A DNA stretch of 64,000 nucleotides from Histomonas meleagridis (Eukaryota > Parabasalia > Tritrichomonadida > Dientamoebidae): contig WSYJ01000157.1 in assembly GCA_020186115.1 (NCBI GenBank), forward strand, positions 744,001-808,000. The letters are read 5' to 3'. The position numbers and the translations under genes are program-made. Positions 21,027 to 32,272 of this stretch are shown piece by piece. The notes below the pieces were generated by a model. That model was not told the DNA's origin. It did not search any database and worked only from the letters and a program-made list of their open reading frames with translations. The first letter of the stretch is position 1; the number at the start of each line of letters is the position of its first letter.

Positions 21027-22873
21027 TTAAGTAGCTAAAACATTTTTTGGACATCTAGGTGCAGTATGAGTATCACCTCCACATATACTGCAACGATATT
21101 TCTTCTTCACTTTTGGAGCGCCTGCTTTATCCACATTGTTTCTTGGATATCTTGAAGGCGCTCCAGAAATCTGTATGTGTTCTGGTGGAAGAATATCTCC
21201 ATCTTCTCCTGTTTCATGTTCAAGCGGACATAAATCATCTAAGGCTTTGTCTAGAATATTTCTAATTTCAAAAGATCAATTCGAGATAGAAAAAAAACGT
21301 TCAAATTTATCAATGCAATTACTGTAACTCCAATTGTTTACTTTGTTTTTTGGCCGTAAATATCTTTCAATGGTATTGGGATTATCTGTTTTATTTTCGT
21401 TAGTGATTATCCATCTACAAGGTATGTCATTGATTGTTAAGAGTGGGTTCTTATCTTCTTTAATTCTCATTAGAATAAAATGTTTACAAGGGAGATTGTA
21501 TAATGTATGATTTTTGCAGCAGGTCTCAGAGTATGGAATAGACAATACACCATTTAGTTTGAGGTCCATATATTCAAAGAATATCATTGCTGAAGCAAAT
21601 GTACCGAGTTTTTTCGAATCTTCTTTGCTCATTAATTCTTGTGGGATAATTGTTGGTTTATCACTCTTAGATAATATTCTAAGTCTTTCACCTTCTAAAT
21701 AAATTGCATATACAAGATTTCCTAATGTTACAATTTTATGTTCTAGTAAATTCTTGAGACTTCCAAAAAAACCTTCAACTCGATTTGATGTTGTATTATC
21801 GCAATGTATATATTTTGAAATTATACTTGGTAGCCACTTATCCTGATCCTCTAATTAGTTTTGTAACAAACGCGATCCTTTTGTTTTTGGATGTTCATTT
21901 ACATAATTATTACATGCATTGATAAATTCTTCTTCAGAAATTTCTTGGATTTGAAGCTTATTAAATAAATCACACATTTCTTGCCCTGCATTTTGTCGAA
22001 GATTACGAGAAATGTGAACACTGCAAAATATAATTTTGCAAAATGGATAGACAAATTTCAGTGTTTTGACCTGTGTTTTGTTTCGATCGCAGATAAAGAA
22101 CTTGATATCACCTATTTTTTGTTTAATTTCTACAAAATAATTTATAAATTCATTCTTTGTTCGTGAGCATATTATTGCAAAAGATAATACTTGGTTTCGA
22201 CCATTTTGATCTTCACTAATCATTAATAAAAGAGGGAGGTGATAGTAATTTGTACAACTTGTATCGTCAATAATGCACAGATCATTAGGTATTTTTCAGA
22301 CATAATAGGTACGTGAAATACATAACATACATTAAAACGCTTATTTTCATCTATTATTATTTTGTTCGACCAATTATTTCCATTTTTCATTTGATCAAGC
22401 AATTCATCCATTTCATGATCTCGAATGTTTTTTAAGATCTATCTTCTTGTATTGTATAATACATCTTTCGAACAAACCAATCCTTGTTTGATGCGAATGT
22501 TATAGATCGATAATCCTTGTAATGTTGAATCTCTGATTTTCGTTTTTTGTGTTTCGCTTAGTTGATTTCTTTCTTTTCCGTTGTATGATGCAGAAATTTC
22601 ATGTGTGTGGTTCAAATCGCAAGAATCGGATTGTGCTAATTGTGTTTCGGGGTTGTAAAGAATCCTAAGGCATGCATTGCAGTTATAGATTGTTCGATAC
22701 TGTCTACAGCAGAAAAGTTGCATTGATCTTGATTCACCTGTTGATCTAGGAACATATCGGCACTTATATTGATCAGAAATCTCGCGCACCCGTTGAACAA
22801 GAGCATGTACATCTTCAAAAAATGCATTGTCAAGACGAGTAAATGCTTCTATGAGCTCAGGAGGAGTCTCCAT
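21027..22873 (-). pseudogene. MULE transposase, decayed
   Basis: The frame starts at METPPELIEAF (22873). It contains an N-terminal Cys-rich module (CRQYRTIYNCNACLRIL...CDLNHTH), the DDE-type core with DDTSCTNYYHLPLLL and CDRNKTQVKTLKFVYPFCKI...HISRN, a SWIM-like CxC...CxH (CCKNHTLYNLPCKHF, about 21520), and a C-terminal CCHC zinc knuckle (CSICGGDTHTAPRC, about 21075). Reading is interrupted by three in-frame stops (TAG at 22439, TAA at 21855, TGA at 21276) and one frameshift near 22306. About 615 codons in total. The domain order is that of Mutator-like transposases; no functional protein can be made. Confidence 0.88.
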
Positions 22874-22896
22874 TGCACTGATTTGGATGAAACATG

Positions 22897-23004
22897 ATAA
22901 ATCACACAAAATATGGCGTGTTATTTTTCTCTTTTCTCATAAATGTACCCAAAAGTGTAAATTAAGCATTCAAATTTCCTCAGAAAAAGTCGCGTGTTAT
23001 TAAG
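22897..23004 (-). repeat. MULE right terminal inverted repeat
   Basis: Partner of 20689-20795. It starts inside with ATAAATCACAC and ends AAAGTCGCGTGTTATTAAG. The transposase ATG (22873, minus strand) lies just inside it. Confidence 0.9.
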
Positions 23005-23865
23005 TGATTCTCCTAACTTTTTTACCTAGAATAACAGTTTTTTTATTATTGAATTTTTTCAACGGTACTTTTTTCCCCTTCGCATGATAATTCAAAATCA
23101 ATTGAAAAATTATCAGTCATCCTGTGTATTAATCTTTTCCCGATACTCATGTTATATAACAAAATCCTCCTTTTATTGTCTTTTTTTTTCAACTGATTGA
23201 ATGATTTTTGTTCGTTCTTCTATTCAAATTTGACTACGAATAGATCGTTAACCGATAACGATGTAATTCATGAATAGTAAATTTACTATGATTCTTTTTT
23301 GACCTAGGATATGTTTTTTGCCGATAGCAAAAAACCCATAATTAAAATCTTATTTTATGCTATTCATTTCAAATTATGTAATATTAATTTTTGATTTATG
23401 TCTTTGATTCGGTTTTCAAATATATTATAATCGGTAATTTATATATGGCAACAGGAATTATTTGTAGTTCATAATATATATAATGATCAATTTTACATAT
23501 TATAGAATAAATCAATATCCCCTCATTGACGATTTCGTTATCGGAAACGATATAAGATAATTGTGTGATTTTTATTCGTCCTACTATTCAAATTTGGCTG
23601 TGAACCCCTTTGTTCTTGAACTGTGTGAGTTAATTGAAGGTTGACTTTCTCTTTTTAACCTGGGATATGATTTTTTTATTCGGCAAAAATCAAATCCAAA
23701 ATAAGACGAATTATTAACTAGAGAATGTATAATTAAAATATCAAGTAGATGAGAATTTACTATTCAAATCGATTTTTTTATTCGATCTAATTTAATATAT
23801 CATATTTTTTCGAATAATAATTTTAGCAGATATGTTTTTTATTAGACTCGGATGGATATGATCTA

Positions 23866-24282
23866 AAATGGAAAATGTATATAATAAATGGTAAAAATTT
23901 ATTTTTTCTTACATATCCTGAAATCCAACAAGTTTCATTTAGCAATTGTTCCCAACTCATCATTTGTAGCGGTTTTCAACCGTCATTTTTATTTGAAAAA
24001 AATTGGATTTTCAACTTTTTGAATCAGGTTTTTCTTCCTTCGGAAAGGGATAAGAGAAGACTCAGAAGATTTTCATAAAAAGATTTGGGCAAGATGGATG
24101 CGTTTTGGTTGAATAATGAAATATTTTTTAATGAAAAACTTCAAGTATATGAGATAAATGATGAGCTGCCTTTGGGATGGCAGAAAGATAATAAAGTTTT
24201 AATGAATAATGAAAATTTAAGTATTCCAAATAAAATTAAATATGTGAATGGATTTCATCATGAAGTTCATTCTATGTTTTGA
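23866..24282 (+). other. Unrecognised ORF pair in one frame
   Basis: Two short open stretches in the same frame (23875-24078 and 24085-24282) are separated by a single TAA. The first reads IINGKNLFFLTYPEIQQVSF and is basic near its end (RDKRRLRRF). The second contains ELPLGWQKDNKVL and ends HHEVHSMF. I recognise no family. They may be a relic of a gene, possibly from a mobile element given the adjacent MULE, or chance frames. The upstream flank, 23005-23865, is AT-rich with no coding signal. Confidence 0.3.
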
Positions 24283-24358
24283 TTTATTATAATTTTATAT
24301 AAAAATTCATATCACATGTCCATTAAAAATTTTTCCAGCGTCATTTAACAGCATTGGA

Positions 24359-25522
24359 ATGAGTACATCAAAGATAAATTCCTTTCCAGACTTAATTGCA
24401 CTTACAGAAATAATTTATAACATAAATACAAACAATCTTGATACATCTGTTTCTTCATTACGCAAATTTTATGATAATTCACGAACGTATTCATTCAACT
24501 TGATCATCTGCCGTTTCATTTACACTTTGTTTGTAACAAGACTGAAAAATATAGATATAATTATTGAGTTTTTGAATTTAATTGAACGAGATGAAAATAA
24601 AAATCAAGTTAAAATAATTGACATCTTTTCTCAATTCCTTCGGAAAAATAACTCACAAGAATCTAATTATCTTATCGGAAAGTTGATAGAAAAAGGTTTA
24701 ATTAACTCATCGATTACTAAAAATATGAAAAATTTATTTTTTTCACATTTTAAAGCAAATTTCGTTTTAAACTATAGTTATCAATTTTCTGAATATTTCT
24801 CCAAAAACCTTGAAAAACTTAAAGCGAATAATTGGGAACTTCATCAGAAATATGTTAAAGAAGGAATAAATCAGAATGAAATTGCGAAAATAATTCGGAA
24901 TGATGAAATAGAAAAACTTCAAGAAATATCATAAGAAACAAACTTCGATTTTAATCAAACAATAATACCATCACTTTATGAAAGATATTCAATTATAAAT
25001 AAAGAAAATGTTACATTAATTGATTATGCAGCATTTTTTTCTTCAGTTAAATGTTTTAAATATTTACTTATGAATGGAGCAAAATTAGATAAAACAGGTA
25101 AATATGCAGTTGCAGGTGGAAATGAAGAAATAATTCATTTATGCGAACAAAATCATTCAACATTTGAAGATGCATATGAAGCAGCAATAGAATTTCATCG
25201 AAATGATATATTTAAATATTTTTATGATAATAAGTTAAAAGAAATTAAGAATTTAGAAGAATTAGGAGCAAAATGTGTTTTACATGATAATTATGAACTT
25301 TTATCATTTTTACTTAAAGAAGGAATGAAAATAAATGAAAATATTCTCATTGCTTCAATCATAACAGGGAATTTATATATTACTCAATATTTTCTCGAAA
25401 GTAATCATATTCCTATTGATTTTTTGAAAATTTCGGGTTTTTCTGGAAATGTGGAACTTTATAACTATTTAATTAACAATAGATACATTGATTTTAGCAA
25501 GATTGTTTGCTTATTTCATTAG
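24359..25522 (+). pseudogene. DUF3447 N-terminal module of ankyrin gene 1, with premature TAA
   Basis: This frame encodes a ~388-codon protein paralogous to the one at 31017. It has an N-terminal helical segment, then NQNEIAKIIRNDEIEKLQEIS, then TLIDYAAFFSSVKCFKYLLMNGA and the DUF3447-type repeats (GKYAVAGGNEEIIHLCEQN). A TAA at 24932-24934 interrupts it, where two paralogous copies (about 31617 and 16786) have CAA. The rest stays open. An ankyrin array follows after a 60-bp spacer (25586-26868). Whether the locus is dead or the stop is polymorphic cannot be told from one sequence. Confidence 0.75.
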
Positions 25523-25585
25523 ATTTTTATTAAAATATTTCATCGTTTCATAAAAATTTTTAAATTTTTTTTTTAAATATTTTTA

Positions 25586-26868
25586 GCACTAACAAATGCT
25601 TCAAAAAATGGTTATACAGAAATAGTTAAATTACTTCTTGAAAAAGAAGTAATTGATATTAATGCTAAAAATGAAATTTATATTAATAATTTTCGATTAC
25701 AATATAATATTTGGAAATTAATTAAATTATATGATACAGCACTTATGATTGCATCTGAAAAAGGTTATACAGAAATTGTTAAATTGCTTCTTGATCAAGA
25801 AGGAATTGATGTTAATGCTAAATCTATTTATTTGTTTTAAATAAAATTTATTTTTATAATTTTATATTTCAAAATAATATTTGGGAATTATTTAAATTAT
25901 TTTGGACAGCACTTATTAGAGCATCTGAAAATGGTCATACAGAAATAGTTAAATTACTTCTTGAACAAGAAGGAATTGATATTAATGCTAAAAATATTGA
26001 TTTTTTTTATTTGATATTTATTTTAATAATTTTATATTTCAAAATAATATTTGGAAATCATTTAAATTATTTTGGACAGCACTTATTAGAGTATCTTCAA
26101 ATGGTCACATAGATATAGTTAAATTACTTCTTGAACAAGAAGGAAATGATATTAATGCTAAAGATATTTATTTTATTTAATATTTGTTTTAATAATTTTA
26201 TATTTCAAAATAATATTTGGAAATTATTTAAATTATTTTGGACAGCACTTATATGGGCATCTTATGAAGGTCATACAGAAATAGTTAAATTACTTCTTGA
26301 ACAAGAAGGAAATGATATTAATGCTAAAAATATTGATTTTTTTTATTTAATATTTGTTTTAATAATTTTATATTTCAAAGTAATATTTGGAAATTATTTA
26401 AATTATTTAGGACAGCACTTATGTATGCATCTAGAGATGGTTATACAGAAATAGTTAAATTACTTCTTGATCAAAAAGGAATTGATATAAATGCTAAAGA
26501 TATTTATTTGTTTTATTTGAAATTTATTTTAATAATTTAATATTTCAAAATAATATTTGGAAATTATTTAAATTATTTAATACAGCACTTATGTTGGCAT
26601 CTGAAAAAGGTCATACAGAAATAGTTGAATTACTTCTTGAACAAGAGAATATTGATATCAATGCTAAAGATATTTTTTTGTTTTATTTAAAATATTTTGA
26701 AATAATATGAAATTTCATATAAACATTTGGAATTACTTATAAACATATAAAACAGCGCTTATGATAGCATCAGAAAAGAAAAATGCAGAAATTATTCGAT
26801 TATTTGCAGACAAAATTCAACATCATAAATGTGACGACATAATAAAATTAAAAGATTCTCAAGGATAA
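25586..26868 (+). repeat. Ankyrin-core tandem array 1 (170-nt period)
   Basis: Eight ankyrin-repeat cores (pattern TALMxASxxGHTEIVKLLL then EQEGIDINAK), each about 29 codons and each open, lie in tandem. The shared ACAGC starts fall at 25736, 25906, 26076, 26242, 26412, 26582 and 26752, a spacing of 170 nt (once 166). Spacers between cores are 83 nt in five cases, 79 in one and 66 in the first. They mostly contain stops and change frame, and share the block ATTTGGAAATTATTTAAATT. The last core ends with a distinct C-terminal tail and a TAA at 26866. If the spacers are not removed from the RNA, the array cannot be translated as one protein. Confidence 0.85.
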
Positions 26869-28404
26869 AAGAGTTAATATTTAAATATTGAAATAAACAT
26901 TTCCTAAATTCAGTTTGTTTTCATATATTATTATTAACGCATTTCATTTGATTAATATTATTATTATATGAATCAAAATTTGATAAATATAATATTTTAT
27001 ATCATATTTCATTGTATGATTTTCATATAATTTGATGATAATTTTTGTGAAAAAAATGAAAAAATTCATAACAACAAAAAATTAATTATGATTCATAGTA
27101 TTATTTACTCTTAATATTTAATGGAAATCTATTAAGTACACCTTATTATTTTTAGTCCCATAATACAAAATATTTGTATGGAATCGTACCAGCTACCCTT
27201 TTGGTCATTGATCATTTTTTTTTTCTTCTTTCCGATCAGAGATTTTGAGTAAAATTTTATCGGAAACCACATGAAAAGTGACATTTTTAACGTGCTTATG
27301 ATCATTGATCATCCATTTTTTTTCACTCGACTTTTTGTAAATTTTACATAACGATAGAAACGATATTGTATAGTTTATGCTTTCAAATTTTTTTTCGATA
27401 AGTGACTCTTTACACCAAGTGAAATTAAATTAATAAAATTGAATAAAATAAGTGCCGTTTTGTATCATATAAAATTAAATTAAAAAAATTGAATGTGATA
27501 ATTGTCGTTTCGCATTGATCAAAATTGAATAAAAAAATTCAATTCAAAAAATCATCTTGTTCGTGTGTGCGCCATATTTTCAAATAAAACTAAGACTATT
27601 TAAACAACCATTTCCTGTAGAATAAATTTTAATTTAGCGAAAAATTCGTGTACCAAGCGCTTATGGTCATATTGATTGACCTTGTGAAAATTATCACAAG
27701 TTTTCTTGCATGTATTTTTTCCTCAATCAAGCATAGTCATCGAATAGATCATGTGAAAAGAAACCTACCTACAACAAAAAAGCATCTAAAATAATTCAGA
27801 TAAAAATCTATTGTGGATTTTATGATTAAATAATTCAACTGCATATAGATATTACGAGGCATAATGAAGGCTTCCATTGTTGGTGAAAAATAATATAATG
27901 GCTTTTTTGTTCTGTGTTTCATTTTTGTTTACTTGTTATGTTGATGCAAGTTAATTTATTTTTGGGTTTGGATTTCAAATTATTTTGGTATTAGTGCTAA
28001 GAAATAATTGGAAGGAGTGAGTATCGGTTGTTTTTTGTTCGCGAAGTAGTTTAACTATTTCTATCTGTACAGATCAATGTCATGATGATATATTCATAGA
28101 AGTAGGCAGGGTACCCTGTACGATAGGAATCAAATAACCCACAATTTCAATGTATTAAAAAAGTTTGTGAAACGCAGAACCAAATAAAAAAACGATTCGT
28201 TGGAAAATGATTTTCCTGTTTCCAAAACTGCACTGAAGGCGTTATTCAAGGTTCGAAAGAACCCAGATTTTTTTGTGAAGGATATTAACATAATTAATAT
28301 GCGCTTTTAGCTAACACAATTAAACAAGCTGAGAAATGTACGTTATGTTGTAAAGGTGTAAACAATTTTTGCTATAGAAAAACTTGACAAACGAATGGAA
28401 TTCA
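26869..28404. other. Intergenic region with imperfect repeats
   Basis: 1.5 kb without a supported gene. I see a palindromic GATCATTGATC-type string twice (27207 and 27299) and an imperfect duplication of an AAATTAAATTAATAAAATTGAA-like block around 27420-27540. The final ~100 bp should contain the promoter of the CLASP-like gene. Confidence 0.5.
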
Positions 28405-30540
28405 ATGGCTTACGATGGTTCTTATAGTTTCTTGGAGCTGGATTTTGGTTTTCTTGAGCCTTCTGATTTAAATAATCTACAATCAACAGACTACAATCAA
28501 AGGATTTCAATTTCGCAAAAACTTCTAGATACATTTCAACAAATTGACACTAAAAAGATCGAATTATCAAACCTTCTACAATTTTTGGAAAAAGTAATAA
28601 ATGATGAAAATTTCTCTGTCGCACAAAACTTGTCGTCATTTATATCAAAGTTAATAGCAAAAGTTGATCCAGATGAGATTAAAAAGAATCTTAGATATTT
28701 TATTTCAATTGCAATTACGCAATTGTTAGATAGCCGGAGATTTATTTTTCATCTAGGTCAAAATCTTTTATGTGATCTTATTACAATTCTTGATGATGAA
28801 GTTGTAATTCGTCAAATAGCATCACAAGTAACTCCATCAGCAAAATCATATACTGCAGTTTTTCGGTGTATTACAAGTCTTCTTTCACAAGGTTTAGTTA
28901 AGCCCTTGACTCTTATTCAATTTCCATTTTTCTTCGATGATGCATTAAACATTAATCAAACCTCTGTAAGACAAGCTATTCTATGGTGCCTTGATAACAT
29001 TAAAAAGATTGAGCCTAAAACGTATGATATTCTCATCAGTCTATTATCCAAAAACTCGATTAACATCATCACCAAAGGAAATTATGACACAAAAAGAGGC
29101 CAAGAATGGGCTAGGCAAATTAATACAGCAGAGAACGTAACACTCAAATCTCTTTTTTCAGCCAAACAAATACCAAAAATTAACAACACATCAAATGGAC
29201 ATAGCTACCAAAGACCTCTTCTCCCAAGTGGAATGAAGCAACGTAATCAAGCAGTTCTTGGTTCAATCCCTTCTCGACTAATTTCAACATCACATACAAC
29301 ACCGGTCAATAATGATTTAACTGATTCATTAGAGACAAATCAAAACCTTTTATCAAACGAAAACAATTTTTCGAAGACGCAAAGTATTTTTCTTCCAAGC
29401 ACAATACTTGATGATGAAGATGTTATTGAATCACCTGTCGAAGAAGAAGAAGAATTTGAAGAGAAGCAGCCATCGCCACAAACTTTCCCTCCTCCTTCTA
29501 ATGCATTTAGTAAGACACAACCAATTCCCACTCCAGACAATTTTGATTTTCTAGATTCACCAAAAAACGAAACCGAAAATAAACGGTCTGTTATTAAACG
29601 GTCTCCAGTACATAAACGGCTTATCAACAGAGATGTGATTATCAAAACTCGAAGCCATAGCATTACTACCAATTCTTCCCATAATATTCTAAGCGACTAT
29701 GCAGCTATTGATTCACAGCCAATTCAAACTTCAGGACATTATGATTTAGGTGATGGAAGTTCATCACCAATTCAATCAGATGTTGAATCTAAGTCTAAGT
29801 CATTAGTTCGGCCCAAACCTAAGCCACGACAACTTCGTGTTAAACCTCGAAGACAATCCAATACGACATTTCCAGTTCCACCACCCAAGAAGCAAGCTCC
29901 CAAAGTTACCTTCCAAAGCGTATATGAGCAGCTCAGTAACAGTGAGTGGAATGTCCAAAACGACGGTATCCTTAATCTCATTCCCAATATTGATAAATTT
30001 ATCACACCGATTATTACCAATCTTAAGGACATTATTATGATACTACTTGAATGTTCGTCCTCATTACGTTCCACGTTAGCCAAAAATGCCCTTAACTGTT
30101 TACTTAAGTTACTTAAGAATGACAAAATTGATTTCGATCGAATTGCTGATTCAATTGCTCCTAACATATTACAGTTACTTACTTCGAGTCATCACTTTAT
30201 ATCATCATTAGCTGGTGAATGTTTCATTGCGCTCATTAATGCGATTCCTATTCAGCAGTCCATTGACATATTAATACGTGAACATAATCGTAAACACGCA
30301 GCATGTCGAATTAAAATTGCGTTTTGTTTGTCAACAATAATAAGCAAAACTACAAATTACTCGAAGCTAATGAAGACGTTGGCCGATTTAATGGGGGACG
30401 CAAATCAGGAAGTTCGGAAATACGCAAAATGCGCCGTGTGCGACGTGGTGAACAATGTCGACAACTTCGACCAATTGCTGGCAGATAACTTGCAAAATGA
30501 TACTGATAGAAACGTTTTACGAAATGCAATTGCTAAATGA
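28405..30540 (+). CDS. CLASP/TOG-domain microtubule-associated protein
   Basis: A 711-aa HEAT/TOG-like protein. Residues 1-240 form an N-terminal helical-repeat region (SVAQNLSSFISKLIAK, FIFHLGQNLLCDLITIL). Residues 240-520 are Ser/Pro/Arg-rich linker with SPVEEEEEFEEKQ and basic PRPKPR-type stretches. Residues 520-711 are a second TOG-like unit (YEQLSNSEWNVQNDGILNLI, DANQEVRKYAKCAVCDVVNN). The two-TOG-plus-basic-linker layout fits CLASP or the TOGARAM group, which bind tubulin and stabilise microtubules; crescerin-type ciliary function is an alternative. The start is the ATG at 28405, since the frame upstream has only non-ATG codons. The last ~150 nt (30370-30490) are GC-rich compared with the rest. 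Confidence 0.65.
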   Translation: MAYDGSYSFLELDFGFLEPSDLNNLQSTDYNQRISISQKLLDTFQQIDTKKIELSNLLQFLEKVINDENFSVAQNLSSFISKLIAKVDPDEIKKNLRYFISIAITQLLDSRRFIFHLGQNLLCDLITILDDEVVIRQIASQVTPSAKSYTAVFRCITSLLSQGLVKPLTLIQFPFFFDDALNINQTSVRQAILWCLDNIKKIEPKTYDILISLLSKNSINIITKGNYDTKRGQEWARQINTAENVTLKSLFSAKQIPKINNTSNGHSYQRPLLPSGMKQRNQAVLGSIPSRLISTSHTTPVNNDLTDSLETNQNLLSNENNFSKTQSIFLPSTILDDEDVIESPVEEEEEFEEKQPSPQTFPPPSNAFSKTQPIPTPDNFDFLDSPKNETENKRSVIKRSPVHKRLINRDVIIKTRSHSITTNSSHNILSDYAAIDSQPIQTSGHYDLGDGSSSPIQSDVESKSKSLVRPKPKPRQLRVKPRRQSNTTFPVPPPKKQAPKVTFQSVYEQLSNSEWNVQNDGILNLIPNIDKFITPIITNLKDIIMILLECSSSLRSTLAKNALNCLLKLLKNDKIDFDRIADSIAPNILQLLTSSHHFISSLAGECFIALINAIPIQQSIDILIREHNRKHAACRIKIAFCLSTIISKTTNYSKLMKTLADLMGDANQEVRKYAKCAVCDVVNNVDNFDQLLADNLQNDTDRNVLRNAIAK

Positions 30541-31016
30541 CATTCGATTTTTTACTCGTTTGTTCTGTATTATTATTAAAGGAAATTCGTTTAAATTTTT
30601 TAATTATTTTTTAATATAATAAAAATAGAATTCGTTTTGTGGATAAACTCAACGTTTATCATATTAACATTTATGAGAACTAAAGCAATTCTCTAAAATT
30701 ATCAAAAAGGAAAAGATGCAGAACCTAATGTATATTGATGATTGGAGTAAGAGTTTAAGCATATGTATGTAATAAAGTTATATTACTTACAAAACAAAAA
30801 AAAATATATACAAACTAAATTTATAGCATATTGGTGAAAAGGTTTAACAAAAGTATAAAAAGTTTTGAAGTCCTTGTGAAAGATTTGCATATTGCATAAA
30901 AAAGTATGATATAATAAAGATAAAATTCTTGTGCTAGGGAATATTCCTAATGAAGGTACCTCTCTGTGGAAATTGGTCATAACCGTTTTTATCCCTCACT
31001 TTAAAATCAGATCAAA
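30541..31016. promoter_or_regulatory. Intergenic spacer and promoter of ankyrin gene 2
   Basis: AT-rich spacer. Just before the ATG at 31017 it contains CATAACCGTTTTTATCCCTC (30978-30997) and then TCACTTTAAA, matching the Myb-type box plus a possible initiator seen at other genes. Confidence 0.45.
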
Positions 31017-32240
31017 ATGGAATCGACGAATTCAAATAAAAAAATCGATAATGAGTTAGAAAAACTTCAAATGGTTCAAAAGACAATTTTCGGGTTAAAT
31101 CAAGAAAATATTGATCAAACAGTAAAAGAAATAATTGAAATTTTTGATAAAAATTATCCATTATCATTTAATATAATTATTATTCAGTTGATATATCGAT
31201 TATTTGTTAATAAGATCGAAGATTTTTCATTATATTTTAAATTTATTAATAAAATAAAAATATTTGAAGAAAACAATGGGATTACATTGAATATTTTTAA
31301 CATAAATAAAACATTTCTTCTTCAAAAATGTACACAAGAATCAAATTATATTATTTATCATATGATCAAATATAATTATTTTGAACCATCAATCGTTAAA
31401 AATGAAAACAATCCGTATTTTGCTCATTACATGACAAACAAAGAAATTAGAAGAAATCAAACAAATAATTTTATGAAATATATTCACAAAAATATTAATA
31501 AACTTAAAGCAGATAATTGGAAACTTCATAAAGAATTTATTGAAGAAGGACATAACCCAAATGAAATTGCAAAAGTAATTCGAAATGATGAAATAGAAAA
31601 ACTTCAAGAAACAACATCACAAGAAAATTTTGATTTTAATCAAACAATAGAACCATCACTTTATGAAAGATGTTCATTTGTTAATAATTGGGTTACATTA
31701 ATTGAATATGCAGCATTTTTTTCTTCAATCAAATGTTTTAAATATTTACTTATGAATGGTGCAAATGCATTTAATGCAGCTAAATATGCAGTTGCAAGTG
31801 GAAATGAAGAAATCCTTCATTTATGTGAGAAGAATCATTCATCATTCGAAGATTCATATGAAACTGCAATTGCATTTCATCAAAATGATATCTTTAAATA
31901 TCTTTATGAAAACAAAACCAATAAGAATATTAATTTAGAAGAATTAGGATTAAATTGTATTTTATATCAAAATTATGATGCATTTGCATTTTTATTGAAA
32001 GAAGGGATGAATATTAATGAAATTAATATTATTAATGAAATAGCAAGAAATGGAAATGTATTTCTTATCAAATATTTTGTAGAAAATAAACGAATTCCAA
32101 ATGATATATTGATGTCCTCTATAAAGGGAGGGAACAATGAACTTGTCATCTATATTTTAGAACAGAAAATAATTGATATTAATTTTAAAATCATTTTTTT
32201 GGTTCCTATGAAATTTATTTTTCTGATTATATATTGCTAA
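31017..32240 (+). CDS. DUF3447/ankyrin protein, N-terminal module of ankyrin gene 2
   Basis: An intact 407-codon frame. The N-terminal ~190 residues are the helical module common to this family in the window (FNIIIIQLIYRLFVNKIEDF, HNPNEIAKVIRNDEIEKLQE). Then come PSLYERCSFVNNWVTLIEYA and DUF3447-type ankyrin-like repeats (AKYAVASGNEEILHLCEKN, AIAFHQNDIFKYLYENK, NGNVFLIKYFVENKRIP). The frame ends with a hydrophobic tail (about 15 codons) that is really the first intercore spacer, so the natural C-terminus probably involves the array at 32273-33681. Such proteins are greatly expanded in trichomonads; their function is unknown. This copy lacks the premature stop of gene 1. Confidence 0.7.
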   Translation: MESTNSNKKIDNELEKLQMVQKTIFGLNQENIDQTVKEIIEIFDKNYPLSFNIIIIQLIYRLFVNKIEDFSLYFKFINKIKIFEENNGITLNIFNINKTFLLQKCTQESNYIIYHMIKYNYFEPSIVKNENNPYFAHYMTNKEIRRNQTNNFMKYIHKNINKLKADNWKLHKEFIEEGHNPNEIAKVIRNDEIEKLQETTSQENFDFNQTIEPSLYERCSFVNNWVTLIEYAAFFSSIKCFKYLLMNGANAFNAAKYAVASGNEEILHLCEKNHSSFEDSYETAIAFHQNDIFKYLYENKTNKNINLEELGLNCILYQNYDAFAFLLKEGMNINEINIINEIARNGNVFLIKYFVENKRIPNDILMSSIKGGNNELVIYILEQKIIDINFKIIFLVPMKFIFLIIYC

Positions 32241-32272
32241 ATAATATTTGGAAATTATATAAATTATTTAAC

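Larger units (their letters stand above)
20689..23004 (-). mobile_element. Degenerate Mutator-like (MULE) DNA transposon
   Basis: A 2.3-kb element bounded by terminal inverted repeats (20689-20795 and about 22897-23004) that begin CTTAATAACACGCGACTTTT. It contains a single transposase gene on the minus strand filling the interior. Similarity of the arms seems to continue weakly outward (AATCGCTT against AATCACTT), so the true ends may be some 10-15 bp further. I could not recognise a target-site duplication. Trichomonads are known to carry MULE families; this copy is inactive because its transposase is broken. Confidence 0.85.

Noticed and set aside
20689-23004. Target-site duplication of the MULE
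   Set aside because: Flanks GGGCAATCG and TGATTCTCC do not match, and inverted similarity seems to run a little past the ends I chose, so the site cannot be defined.
23875-24078. Rolling-circle Rep protein because of an FLTYP string
   Set aside because: The HUH and catalytic tyrosine motifs are not found at the expected spacing, and no helicase region follows.
28240-28270. tRNA-like B-box (GGTTCGA) strings
   Set aside because: No matching A-box, acceptor stem or cloverleaf could be drawn here or near 35167.
29340-29672. Minus-strand frames in the CLASP-like linker
   Set aside because: Their Ser-rich composition mirrors the low-complexity linker on the other strand.
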